DNA from: Sulfurovum sp.
GTDB taxonomy: Bacteria > Campylobacterota > Campylobacteria > Campylobacterales > Sulfurovaceae
Length of the DNA: 28,522 nucleotides
Direction: 5' to 3'
Assembly (NCBI GenBank): GCA_020719895.1
Contig: DYPM01000006.1
Span: 1 to 28,522 of the forward strand
Shown here: one piece after another, positions 1 through 6,863 of the stretch
Position numbering within the stretch: position 1 is the first letter of the stretch
Layout of the letters: each line of letters opens with the position of its first letter
Notes under the pieces: model-generated
The model's input: the letters and a program-made list of their open reading frames with translations, nothing else
The model's database searches: none
Told to the model about the DNA's origin: nothing
Translations under genes and position numbers: made by a program

Positions 1-37
1 TTATATCTTAGACTCGGTTCATTTTATGATTATCCGA

Positions 38-43
38 TAAAAT
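38..43 (+). promoter_or_regulatory. Possible -10 box of the globin gene
   Basis: TAAAAT lies 33 bases upstream of the globin start codon, and no convincing -35 box stands at the right distance. The box resembles the TAAAAT boxes ahead of tatB, rnc and purB in this window. I see no CRP/FNR-type inverted repeat of the kind that controls globins in Campylobacter. This is inference from sequence similarity only. Confidence 0.3.
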
Positions 44-76
44 AGGAATATCTATTTTTATGATACAGGAGCGATA

Positions 77-565
77 ATGTATGAAATCACACCAATGATT
101 AAAGGCGAAGAGGTACATTTTAGGTTGCCAGATCCAGCGTTTTATGAGGCACTTGGATATGAAGGAATGAAAGATTTGATGTATCGATTTTATGATGAGA
201 TATATGAGAGCAGTATCGCCAATTTTTTTCCACAAGACGAAGAGGAGTTTGCCAAAGTCAAAGAGAAAAATGCACTTTTTTTTATCCAGCTTTGTGGAGG
301 TCCTAAGGTGTATGAGGCGGGATCACAAGAGGGAGATTTGCACAAATATATGATTCGACTTCATGATGATTTTTCGATCTATGAGAAATCTCGCACAGAG
401 TGGCTTGGGTGTATGGAGACCGCGTTGCGTCATACAGATATTGCTCAATCTCTCAAAGACAATTTTTGGGAATATCTCGAGGCATTTTCTAAACTCACAG
501 TCAATAGTTTCACTGATGGCAGTCACTACTACGCCGCCTACACGCAGATGAAAATTGACAAATAA
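77..565 (+). CDS. Truncated hemoglobin, group 2 (TrHbO/YjbI-like)
   Basis: A small haem globin of 162 residues, probably binding O2 or NO in the cytoplasm. After a ~20-residue N-terminal extension the 2-on-2 globin pattern is visible: FYDEIYES around 38-45 with Tyr39 in the B10 position, LCGGPKVYE at 72-80, His96 (RLH) as the likely proximal haem ligand, and Trp109 (TEWLGCMETAL) where group 2 globins have TrpG8. These points favour group 2 over the group 3 globin (Ctb) of Campylobacter jejuni. The start ATG has AGGAG five bases upstream. The stop codon directly abuts a MITE-like repeat. It stands alone, so context does not say whether its job is NO detoxification or O2 handling. The family is firm; the physiological role is unknown. 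Confidence 0.85.
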   Translation: MYEITPMIKGEEVHFRLPDPAFYEALGYEGMKDLMYRFYDEIYESSIANFFPQDEEEFAKVKEKNALFFIQLCGGPKVYEAGSQEGDLHKYMIRLHDDFSIYEKSRTEWLGCMETALRHTDIAQSLKDNFWEYLEAFSKLTVNSFTDGSHYYAAYTQMKIDK

Positions 566-676
566 GGGAATCTCTAAAAACTGTCATACCGAACTTGATT
601 TCGTATCTCATATGCCCCAAATACGAGATTGCGGGTCAAGCCCGCAATGACAAGATGGAGTTTTTTAGAGATGTCC
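566..676. repeat. MITE-like dispersed repeat, copy 1
   Basis: A 111-bp non-coding element starting at the first base after the globin stop codon. Its ends are imperfect terminal inverted repeats: the left end reads GGGAATCTCTAAAAACT, and the right end, read on the other strand, reads GGACATCTCTAAAAAACT. Inside is a GC-richer inverted repeat of the form ATTGCGGGTC-AAGCCCGCAAT. A second element with the same ends but a different core lies at 28252-28359. It encodes no protein. It could be a non-autonomous transposable element or a REP-type element, and it may also form a hairpin that ends globin transcription. Confidence 0.6.
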
Positions 677-713
677 ATAAGTCAATCCCCAATCGCTTTA
701 ATCCAACTTAGGC

Positions 714-719
714 TAAAAT
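714..719 (+). promoter_or_regulatory. Likely -10 box for tatB-tatC-queA
   Basis: TAAAAT preceded by GC (GGCTAAAAT), 27 bases upstream of the tatB start and just downstream of the repeat. The same GCTAAAAT string occurs upstream of purB and rnc. No good -35 is visible, as is common in Campylobacterota. Confidence 0.4.
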
Positions 720-746
720 AGTCCAATTTTTTTTAAAGGTGGCTTA

Positions 747-1238
747 ATGTTTGGAATTGGTTTTACGGAGTTGGTGATGATAGCGATTGTCGCGATTCTA
801 TTTTTGGGACCGGATAAACTTCCTGGTGCGATGGTGGAGTTTGCAAAACTGATTAAATCAGTCAAAAAGATTATCACAGATGCAAAAGGATCACTTGAAG
901 AAGAGGTAAAAATAGCCGAATTTAAAGAGCAAGCGATAGGTTATAAACAGGAGCTTCGGGGTGTCACCGATGAGTTGCGTGGATTTAAAAATATCTCTAT
1001 AGAAGAGATCATTCACGCCAAAGAGAGTTACGGCGAGGCTCTCACTCCAGCCCAAAAGCACCAAGCACAGATTGAAGCACAACACAAAGAGATGACACAA
1101 TCTGTAGCATCAATCGAAACCAAACAAGAGTATGCTCAAATCAAAACCAAACCACAATCTCCTCAAGAGGCATCACCAGAGGCATCACCAAAAATAGAGA
1201 TTTCAAAAATAGATGAGACCAAAAAAGGAGATGCATAA
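747..1238 (+). CDS. tatB: Sec-independent protein translocase subunit TatB
   Basis: A membrane subunit of the twin-arginine translocase, which exports folded proteins and forms the substrate receptor with TatC. The 163-residue protein begins with MFGIGFTELVMIAIVAILFLG, one N-terminal membrane helix (about residues 5-21) with the TatB Glu in FTEL. The Gly-Pro hinge GPDKLPG follows, then an amphipathic helix (VEFAKLIKSVKKII). The remaining ~120 residues are charged, Gln/Glu/Lys-rich and probably disordered toward the end (repeated SPEASP near 148-153). AAAGGTGG stands just before the ATG. The stop overlaps the tatC start (TAATG), so the two are probably translationally coupled. The order tatB-tatC-queA matches Campylobacter. 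TatB is preferred to TatA because of the FxEL motif, the length and the coupling to tatC. Confidence 0.9.
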   Translation: MFGIGFTELVMIAIVAILFLGPDKLPGAMVEFAKLIKSVKKIITDAKGSLEEEVKIAEFKEQAIGYKQELRGVTDELRGFKNISIEEIIHAKESYGEALTPAQKHQAQIEAQHKEMTQSVASIETKQEYAQIKTKPQSPQEASPEASPKIEISKIDETKKGDA

Positions 1239-1954
1239 TGTTATTTGATGATCTCAAACCTCATATTGCCGAGCTTCGTACGCGTTTGGTGCATTCTGTG
1301 GCGGCGGTGATTGTATTTGCTTTTGTTGCGTTTGGATTTAACAAGGAGATTATTGAGATAGCCAAAGCACCATTGGTTGATGTAGTCCATGGAGATCCTT
1401 TTATCGGTGGTATTGGTATCTTTTTTATTGCTCTTAAAGTCTCTATTTTTACGGGATTTTTGCTCTCTTTGCCTGTGGTTTTTTGGCAATTGTGGCTTTT
1501 TATTGCTCCAGGACTCTATCAGCATGAAAAGCGGTATGTGATTCCTTTTGTGGCAGTCTCTACGCTGATGTTTTTGATTGGTGCGGGATTTGCTTATTGG
1601 GTTGTGATTCCGCTTGGATTTGAGTTTATGTGGCTTTTTGCGGGAAATCTCGTGAGTTTTTTGCAAGGACTTGATGAGTATATTGATATTTTTACCAAAC
1701 TTTTGTTTGGATTTGGATTGGCGTTTGAGATGCCTGTGATTTTGTTTTTTTTGGGTCTATTAGGATTAGTGACTGACAAAACCCTAAAGGACTATTTTGG
1801 ATATGCGGTGGTGATTATATTTATTGTCGCTGCGGTTCTTACGCCACCTGATGTTATGACACAGCTTTTGATGGCAGCACCTTTGGTGTTGCTTTATGGG
1901 ATTTCGATTGTGATTGTAGGCATTGTAAATCCTTATAAATCAGATGAAGTGTAA
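1238..1954 (+). CDS. tatC: Sec-independent protein translocase subunit TatC
   Basis: The polytopic core of the twin-arginine translocase; it recognises RR signal peptides in the inner membrane. The 238-residue protein opens with MLFDDLKPHIAELRTRL, the conserved cytoplasmic N-terminus (HIAELRTRL) that takes part in signal binding. About six membrane helices follow. The family's FWQLWLFIAPGLYQHEKR segment lies near residues 82-99, and its EKR is part of the conserved first cytoplasmic loop. The later DVMTQLLMAAPLVLLYG stretch, with its Pro/Gln-rich TPPDVMTQ lead-in, is also characteristic. It starts within the tatB stop codon (1-base overlap). Length and motifs are typical and nothing looks broken. 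Confidence 0.96.
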   Translation: MLFDDLKPHIAELRTRLVHSVAAVIVFAFVAFGFNKEIIEIAKAPLVDVVHGDPFIGGIGIFFIALKVSIFTGFLLSLPVVFWQLWLFIAPGLYQHEKRYVIPFVAVSTLMFLIGAGFAYWVVIPLGFEFMWLFAGNLVSFLQGLDEYIDIFTKLLFGFGLAFEMPVILFFLGLLGLVTDKTLKDYFGYAVVIIFIVAAVLTPPDVMTQLLMAAPLVLLYGISIVIVGIVNPYKSDEV

Positions 1955-1981
1955 TCCTCTTTTTGTGCGATATGATTTTTG

Positions 1982-2998
1982 ATGGATTTATTGACTTACT
2001 CTTATGACTACACTCTTCCGCAATCGCTTATAGCTACACTTCCTGTTTATCCTCGAGATAGTGCGAAGCTATTGGTTTACGATCGGACAATCAAACGTAT
2101 AACTCATACTACATTTTCTGATTTATTGACATATATTCCTAAGGAGTGCGTTGTATTTCTCAACGATACACGTGTGATAAAGGCACGTATTTTTGGACAC
2201 AAAGAGCTTGGCGGAGGCAAAATAGAGCTTCTTTTTGTGAAATCTCTTGATGCGTATCGTTCGCTTGTGATGATTCGTGGCAAAGTCAAAGTAGGAATGC
2301 GACTCTATTTTGAAGAAGGATTGTGTGCTACGATCAAAGAGATGCACGATGATGGAATGCGTACGGTCACATTTGATAGCGGCGTGCTGTTGCGATTTGA
2401 GGCGTTGGTAGCGATACTCGATAAAATCGGACATCTTCCACTTCCACCTTATATACAGCGTGAAGATACGAAGCAAGATGCACACGATTACCAAACGCTT
2501 TTTGCACAAAAAGCAGGAGCAGTCGCAGCACCAACGGCTTCATTGCACTTTACTCCAGAGCTACTTGCGAAACTTCACTCAAATCATTCTGTTTATACGG
2601 TGACGTTACATGTTGGAGCAGGTACATTTAAACCTGTAGAGAGCGAAAATATCACAGATCATCCAATGCATTCGGAGTGGTTTGATGTTCCACAAGAAGC
2701 AGTTGAGGTGTTGCAGAGCAAAAGGGAGATTTTGGCGATTGGTACGACTGTCACTCGCACAATTGAGTACTTTTGGCGTACTCAAAAAATGCAAGGAGAG
2801 TGTGACCTCTTTTTGCATCCTGCCAATCCTCCAAAACGTGTGAATTATCTTTTGACCAATTTCCATCTTCCTAAAAGTACCTTATTGATGTTGGTAGCGG
2901 GGTTTATAGGAAGAGAGAAGGCGTTGGAGTTGTATCAAGAGGCGATATCGCATCGCTACCGTTTTTTTTCATACGGCGATGCGATGTTGATTTTATAA
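1982..2998 (+). CDS. queA: tRNA S-adenosylmethionine ribosyltransferase-isomerase QueA
   Basis: Transfers and isomerises the ribosyl group of S-adenosylmethionine onto preQ1 at the wobble base of tRNA, giving epoxyqueuosine. The 338-residue protein shows the family pattern: DYTLPQSLIATLPVYPRDSAKLLV at the N-terminus, FLNDTRVIKARIFGHKELGGGKIELLF, LPLPPYIQRED, the GAVAAPTASLHFT block, LHVGAGTFKPV, and NYLLTNFHLPKSTLLMLVAGFIG near the end. ATG at 1982 is chosen; a TTG one codon upstream is in frame, and neither has a clear ribosome-binding site. The gene follows tatC by 27 bases. Its last bases overlap the 3' end of the convergent DUF945-like gene by 6 bp, with no terminator between them. Confidence 0.95.
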   Translation: MDLLTYSYDYTLPQSLIATLPVYPRDSAKLLVYDRTIKRITHTTFSDLLTYIPKECVVFLNDTRVIKARIFGHKELGGGKIELLFVKSLDAYRSLVMIRGKVKVGMRLYFEEGLCATIKEMHDDGMRTVTFDSGVLLRFEALVAILDKIGHLPLPPYIQREDTKQDAHDYQTLFAQKAGAVAAPTASLHFTPELLAKLHSNHSVYTVTLHVGAGTFKPVESENITDHPMHSEWFDVPQEAVEVLQSKREILAIGTTVTRTIEYFWRTQKMQGECDLFLHPANPPKRVNYLLTNFHLPKSTLLMLVAGFIGREKALELYQEAISHRYRFFSYGDAMLIL

Positions 2999-4303
2999 AA
3001 GTGGTTGATTGTTGAGCTTTACTTTGCCGTTTTGAATGGTGATTTGGTACTGTTTTTTGCCTTGATAGTCTTGCGGTGGAAAAAGCATTAGTCCCATCAT
3101 CAAACGTGGATCTTGTCCCAATACTCCCAAAAGCTCGGACGAGAGTTGAAGTGTAGCATTTCCATCGATGGCATATAGAAGTGCTTGCGGATCATTTTGA
3201 GGTGTAAAAAAATCAAATGTTGGATTTGGTTTGAAATAACCATTGAGCATCAATCCAGGAATCGTACCTTTTGGTGCGGTAATACTTTCGATGGAGAGTT
3301 GGGAGAGTTTTAATACAACTCCTTTTGAAAGTATTGTGTTGATTGCTTGTGATAATTCAATATCATCAATAGTCTGTTTTTGGAGTGTTGCGACTGCGAC
3401 AGTGTCGAGATTTTGAATCTCTGTCTCCAACTTTAGAGTGTTGAGTGTGTATTCTTTTTCGAAAGTGAGCTTTTGGATCTCAAAACGCTCGTAGAGATGT
3501 AACAAACCATTCTCTTCTTTGGTCTCTCCTTCGCTACTTATTTCGTATGCGTCATACATCACTCCTTCTGGATGACTAATCTCGATTTGCTTTATCATAA
3601 AATGTGATAGCTCAAAAGGATTAGCTGTGGAGCTTCCTTTAAATTGTGATAGCGTTGCCACTGTTCCATCGGAATTTTGGAGCATTATTGTGTCTATTTT
3701 TTGTCTGCTTTGGGTTACTTTTTTTTGTTCTAACTCTCCCTCGAAAACAAACCCGTTCATTACGAAGCGGTTGGTTTTATTGTTGACAGTATGGGTTTGA
3801 TTGATATCTTTGAGAGATCCACTGAAGTGATCAAAAAAAAGATTGATTTCAATATGAGCCAAAAGTGTTTTATTTTTGAGTATCGTTTGGATTGTATTTT
3901 GTGTAGCGGTGTCCCACTGTTCAATATCACTGAGTGGAATTTGAAGCGGATAGAGATCAGCTGATAGTGCTGATTGAGTGTCGGGAAGATAAGCAATGTC
4001 TGCTCCCCACACCATTCCTTCTATAGCTTTGATGTTTTGTTCGTTGAGCTCTATGCCTTGTGATTGTAGATATTTTGTAGCTGTTTTTGTATCTTTGATG
4101 GAGATTTCAAAATGATCATTTTGTGTATCGATTGGATTTTGGGTGATTGTAAAGCCATTGTTTTGCAAAAGCGTTATTTCGTGTTGTGTTTTCTCTTTGA
4201 GCTGCTCGATGAGGTTGTTTTTGCCAATACTAAAGTAGTAAATAACGCTTACTGCGATAATGATAAAAAGTCCGATTACGGTGCCTATGATTTTCTTTTT
4301 CAT
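2993..4303 (-). CDS. DUF945 (YdgA-like) family protein, membrane-anchored
   Basis: A 436-residue protein of unknown function. The N-terminus has KKK followed by one hydrophobic helix (about residues 5-25), so it is probably an inner-membrane protein with a large extracytoplasmic domain. The rest is rich in beta-strand-like alternation with few charged clusters. The tail, with YQGKKQYQITIQNGKVKLNNQPL, resembles the end of YdgA/DUF945 proteins, where a YQ..I....G.v..Ng pattern closes the domain. It has no Cys and no recognisable catalytic motif. Its ATG follows the aroC stop by one base, with AAGGA inside the aroC end, so it is the third gene of the rnc-aroC unit. The family assignment is from memory of the motif and is moderate. 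Confidence 0.7.
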   Translation of the reverse strand: MKKKIIGTVIGLFIIIAVSVIYYFSIGKNNLIEQLKEKTQHEITLLQNNGFTITQNPIDTQNDHFEISIKDTKTATKYLQSQGIELNEQNIKAIEGMVWGADIAYLPDTQSALSADLYPLQIPLSDIEQWDTATQNTIQTILKNKTLLAHIEINLFFDHFSGSLKDINQTHTVNNKTNRFVMNGFVFEGELEQKKVTQSRQKIDTIMLQNSDGTVATLSQFKGSSTANPFELSHFMIKQIEISHPEGVMYDAYEISSEGETKEENGLLHLYERFEIQKLTFEKEYTLNTLKLETEIQNLDTVAVATLQKQTIDDIELSQAINTILSKGVVLKLSQLSIESITAPKGTIPGLMLNGYFKPNPTFDFFTPQNDPQALLYAIDGNATLQLSSELLGVLGQDPRLMMGLMLFPPQDYQGKKQYQITIQNGKVKLNNQPLL

Positions 4304-4304
4304 T

Positions 4305-5390
4305 TTATTCCTTTGTATTTTTGTAGAGCATCGTTAGATGTTCCATTTTGCGTCCCATATTGAGAAGTGCCATATCCGCAAGTACCAATGCCATCATCGC
4401 TTCGCACACCACTGTGCCACGAATTGCTACGCATGGATCATGTCTTCCTGTGAGACTGCATATTGTATCATTGTTGTGAATATCAATCGTCTCTTGAGGT
4501 TGAAAAATTGATGGCGTGGGTTTGAAATGGGTTTTGACTATGATAGTTTGACCGTTGCTAATCCCGCCAAGCATTCCACCTGCATGATTGCTTGCAAATC
4601 CTGTTGTGCGGATTGGATCATTGTTTTGGCTTCCTTTGTGTCGTGGAGCGATGATTCCGTCTCCAATTTCTACGGCTTTGGCAGCATTGATTCCCATCAT
4701 CGCATCAGCAAGCATCGCATCAAGTTTATAGTAGAGTGGCTCACCCCAACCTATCGGTACGCCGACAGCTTGTGTGAGTACTACGCCACCTACAGAGTCA
4801 TGTTTTCCTTTTGCGTGAAGGATTGCTTTTTCTTGCGATGATTCCATATCGGGATCAAGAGCATAGAGTTTGGAGGTTTTGGCATGTACAAAATCCCGTT
4901 TTTGACCGACAATACCGTCCACTTCACACAAACCACTCATGATCTCCACGCCAAGTTCTCGTAGCATCAGTTTAGCAATCGCACCACCTGCAACTCTTGC
5001 TGCCGTCTCTCTTGCGGAGCTTCTTCCGCCACCACGATAGTCTCGTACGCCGTATTTGTGAAAGTAAGTAAAATCAGCATGACCAGGACGAAAGAGAGAT
5101 TTGATGGCATCATAGTCTTTTGATTTTTGATCTGTATTGAAAATCACCATAGCAATTGGTGTGCCAGTGGAGAGACCTTCAAAAGTTCCTGACAAAATCT
5201 CAACACGATCCTCTTCTTTGCGTCCTGTCTCCAAATTGCTTTTCCCAGGTTTGCGTCTATCGAGTTCAGATTGAATATAGGCTTCATTGATAGTGAGTCC
5301 TGCTGGAACACCATCTATAATACACCCGATCGCTTTGCCGTGTGATTCGCCAAATGTAGCGAGAGTCAATCGTCGTCCAAATGTATTCAT
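4305..5390 (-). CDS. aroC: Chorismate synthase
   Basis: Last step of the shikimate pathway: makes chorismate from 5-enolpyruvylshikimate-3-phosphate using reduced FMN. The 361-residue length is usual. Signatures are GESHGKAIGC at residues 14-23 with the catalytic His17, LDRRKPGKS at 43-51, RPGHADFTYFHKYGVRDYRGGGRSSARETAARVAGGAIAK at about 101-140 with FMN and substrate contacts, and GMLGGISNGQTI further on. The start overlaps the rnc stop (ATGA), and the downstream DUF945-like gene begins one base after its stop. The rnc-aroC pairing is known in Campylobacter. Confidence 0.97.
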   Translation of the reverse strand: MNTFGRRLTLATFGESHGKAIGCIIDGVPAGLTINEAYIQSELDRRKPGKSNLETGRKEEDRVEILSGTFEGLSTGTPIAMVIFNTDQKSKDYDAIKSLFRPGHADFTYFHKYGVRDYRGGGRSSARETAARVAGGAIAKLMLRELGVEIMSGLCEVDGIVGQKRDFVHAKTSKLYALDPDMESSQEKAILHAKGKHDSVGGVVLTQAVGVPIGWGEPLYYKLDAMLADAMMGINAAKAVEIGDGIIAPRHKGSQNNDPIRTTGFASNHAGGMLGGISNGQTIIVKTHFKPTPSIFQPQETIDIHNNDTICSLTGRHDPCVAIRGTVVCEAMMALVLADMALLNMGRKMEHLTMLYKNTKE

Positions 5391-6058
5391 TTGTTCAACT
5401 CCTTGAGTGCAATTTGTGCTGCTTGTTGTTCGGCAGATTTTTTGCTTTTGCCTTTTGCGGTGGCGATACGTTCACCATGAAGTGATACTCCTACTACAAA
5501 CTCTTTTTTGTGGTCAGGTCCTGAAGTGGTAATGATTTCGTAAAGAGGTGTCGTTCCGTGTGTTGCTTGTGTGAGTTCTTGAAGTGCGGTTTTAAAATCT
5601 CGCGAGAGAGCATCAAGTTCTATTTTGGGATGACACGCTTCGATAAGTCTTATTGATATTTCACGAGCTTTTTCAATTCCTGACTCTAAATAAATAGCAC
5701 CGATGATCGCCTCAAATGCATTGGAGAGAAGTGACGGTTTGTCTCTTCCGTTGTTGTTCTCTTCGGCTGGAGAGATGTAAATATATTCTCCTAAATTTAT
5801 TGTGCGTGCAATGAGTGTAAATCCGCTTTCATTGACCAATGAAGCACGAATTTTGGAGAGTATTCCTTCATCAGAGTTTTTAAATTTGTGAAAAAGATAC
5901 TCGCCGACGATTAAGTCAAGCACGGCATCTCCTAAAAATTCAAGCCGCTCATTATTGTAGGGCTTTTTGCAACTTTTATGCGTCAAAGCCTCAACAATCA
6001 ATTGTTCATTACCAAATGTATAGCAAAGCCTTTTTTCAAGATCACTGTAATGGCTCAT
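5387..6058 (-). CDS. rnc: Ribonuclease III
   Basis: Cleaves double-stranded RNA in rRNA processing and mRNA turnover. The protein is 223 residues from ATG 6058, which has AAGGA six bases upstream; the longer frame to 6121 lacks this site and adds a foreign N-terminus. The catalytic domain carries NERLEFLGDAVLDL (36-49) with Glu40 and Asp44. The double-stranded RNA-binding domain occupies about 150-223 (FKTALQELTQ ... GKSKKSAEQQAAQIALKEL). The second acidic pair appears as SLLSNAFEAIIGAIYLE: Glu116 is present, but the position that is normally Asp (Asp114 in E. coli) reads Asn113, codon AAT. The stop overlaps the aroC start by four bases. Confidence 0.94.
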   Translation of the reverse strand: MSHYSDLEKRLCYTFGNEQLIVEALTHKSCKKPYNNERLEFLGDAVLDLIVGEYLFHKFKNSDEGILSKIRASLVNESGFTLIARTINLGEYIYISPAEENNNGRDKPSLLSNAFEAIIGAIYLESGIEKAREISIRLIEACHPKIELDALSRDFKTALQELTQATHGTTPLYEIITTSGPDHKKEFVVGVSLHGERIATAKGKSKKSAEQQAAQIALKELNK

Positions 6059-6077
6059 TTGATTCCTTTGGATATTG

Positions 6078-6083
6078 ATTTTA
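6078..6083 (-). promoter_or_regulatory. Possible -10 box for rnc-aroC
   Basis: Read on the minus strand, GCTAAAAT lies 20 bases upstream of the rnc start, with TTTATC 17 bases further upstream as a poor -35. It matches the GCTAAAAT boxes before tatB and purB. The resulting leader would be short. Confidence 0.4.
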
Positions 6084-6200
6084 GCGGAGTGTATGCAGTA
6101 GATAAAGGTTTGAAATATCAAAAAGTGACTGCTCGCAAGTATATAAAATCACTATTAAATAGCATCTTAAAAAAGAATGTCGATGTAAAAAGTGGTGTGT

Positions 6201-6206
6201 TACAAT
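6201..6206 (+). promoter_or_regulatory. Possible -10 box of the DoxX transcript
   Basis: TACAAT preceded by GTGTGT, about 120 bases upstream of the DoxX start. If it is used, the transcript would carry a leader holding three hairpins and a ten-codon reading frame. No clear -35 is seen. Confidence 0.3.
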
Positions 6207-6226
6207 GTCGTCATAAAAAACAACCC

Positions 6227-6247
6227 AAGGAGTCAAAATGACTCCTT
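6227..6247 (+). promoter_or_regulatory. Hairpin enclosing the leader-ORF ribosome-binding site
   Basis: A perfect inverted repeat with 9-bp arms (AAGGAGTCA and TGACTCCTT) around a three-base loop. The left arm contains an AAGGAG ribosome-binding sequence, and the right arm overlaps the ATG of a ten-codon reading frame, so folding would hide that start. No U-run follows on the plus strand, which argues against a simple terminator. Confidence 0.5.
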
Positions 6248-6270
6248 TCTTGCCAAAGGCAAAGCTTTAG
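6238..6270 (+). CDS. Putative leader peptide upstream of the DoxX gene
   Basis: A ten-codon frame, MTPFLPKAKL, with AAGGAG five bases upstream of its ATG. It ends just before the large palindrome that precedes the DoxX gene. Good spacing of the ribosome-binding site and its place between two hairpins suggest a leader peptide acting in cis. A frame this short can arise by chance, so it remains a candidate. Confidence 0.25.
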   Translation: MTPFLPKAKL

Positions 6271-6275
6271 CAAAC

Positions 6276-6307
6276 TTGTACAATCTAAACTTGTTTGGAT
6301 TGTACAA
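6276..6307 (+). promoter_or_regulatory. 32-bp near-perfect palindrome before the DoxX gene
   Basis: Arms TTGTACAATCTAAAC and GTTTGGATTGTACAA flank two central bases, with one T/C difference that would still pair as U-G in RNA. It ends 21 bases before the DoxX start codon. It could be an operator for a dimeric repressor or a strong mRNA hairpin. No poly-U follows, so it does not look like an intrinsic terminator. Confidence 0.6.
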
Positions 6308-6328
6308 AATTTAATAGTAGGAGACAAA

Positions 6329-6712
6329 ATGCGTGAAGATATTGCAAGATTGACAATGAGAGTAATGGTGGGCGGTATGATGCTCTTTCATGGGATTCAT
6401 AAAATCATCAATGGAATCAGTGGTATCAAAGCGATGCTTCAAGCACATCATTTGCCTATCTGGTTGGTAAACGGTGTTTATGTTGGTGAAGTTCTTGCTC
6501 CGTTATTGTTGATATTGGGATGGAAAAGTCGTATTTGGGCAGGCGTGATCGCGTTTAATATGATAATTGCAATTTTTCTTGCTAAGGGCTCGAGTCTTTT
6601 TTCTCTTGATGTGCATGGAGGATGGGCGATAGAACTTCCAATGTTCTATTTGGGACTTTCGGTTGTGATTATTTTATTGGGATCGGGTCGTTTTGGGATC
6701 GAAAAAGAGTGA
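6329..6712 (+). CDS. DoxX family membrane protein
   Basis: A 127-residue protein of the DoxX/YphA superfamily with about four membrane helices (roughly 8-28, 44-63, 68-86 and 97-120). The N-terminal RLTMRVMVGGMMLFHGIHKI matches the family's conserved RxxxGxxfxxHGxxK segment, and the HGGWAIELPMFYLGLSVVIILLGSGRFGIE tail is also typical. DoxX proteins are linked to thiosulfate/quinone oxidation or to redox and detoxification complexes, but no partner gene is adjacent, so the role here is not assigned. TAGGAG lies six bases before the ATG. The leader upstream is unusually structured. After the TGA stop the same frame stays open for 41 more codons. Confidence 0.85.
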   Translation: MREDIARLTMRVMVGGMMLFHGIHKIINGISGIKAMLQAHHLPIWLVNGVYVGEVLAPLLLILGWKSRIWAGVIAFNMIIAIFLAKGSSLFSLDVHGGWAIELPMFYLGLSVVIILLGSGRFGIEKE

Positions 6713-6838
6713 TTGAGCCATCTGAATAAATATAAACTTTACAAGAGCGAACAGTCGCGAGAGCCGTCGGCACGAAGACCTAATTTTGAGCAAAGTTCAG
6801 AAGCGGATTTTGGGAGTTTTTTGGCTTATAGTGAATAA
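6713..6838. other. GC-rich tail, in frame after the DoxX stop
   Basis: Forty-one sense codons continue in the DoxX frame after its TGA and end at TAA 6836-6838. The middle part (about 6748-6783) is clearly richer in G and C than the surrounding DNA and reads SEQSREPSARRPNFEQ. There is no start codon with a ribosome-binding site. It may be a fragment of a dispersed repeat or a former extension; I cannot identify it. Confidence 0.3.
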
Positions 6839-6863
6839 AATTAGATTGTATGAGAGTGTGATG

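Noticed and set aside
6059..6121. Upstream extension of rnc
   Set aside because: The added 21 residues are unlike RNase III, and the ATG at 6058 has a proper AAGGA site.
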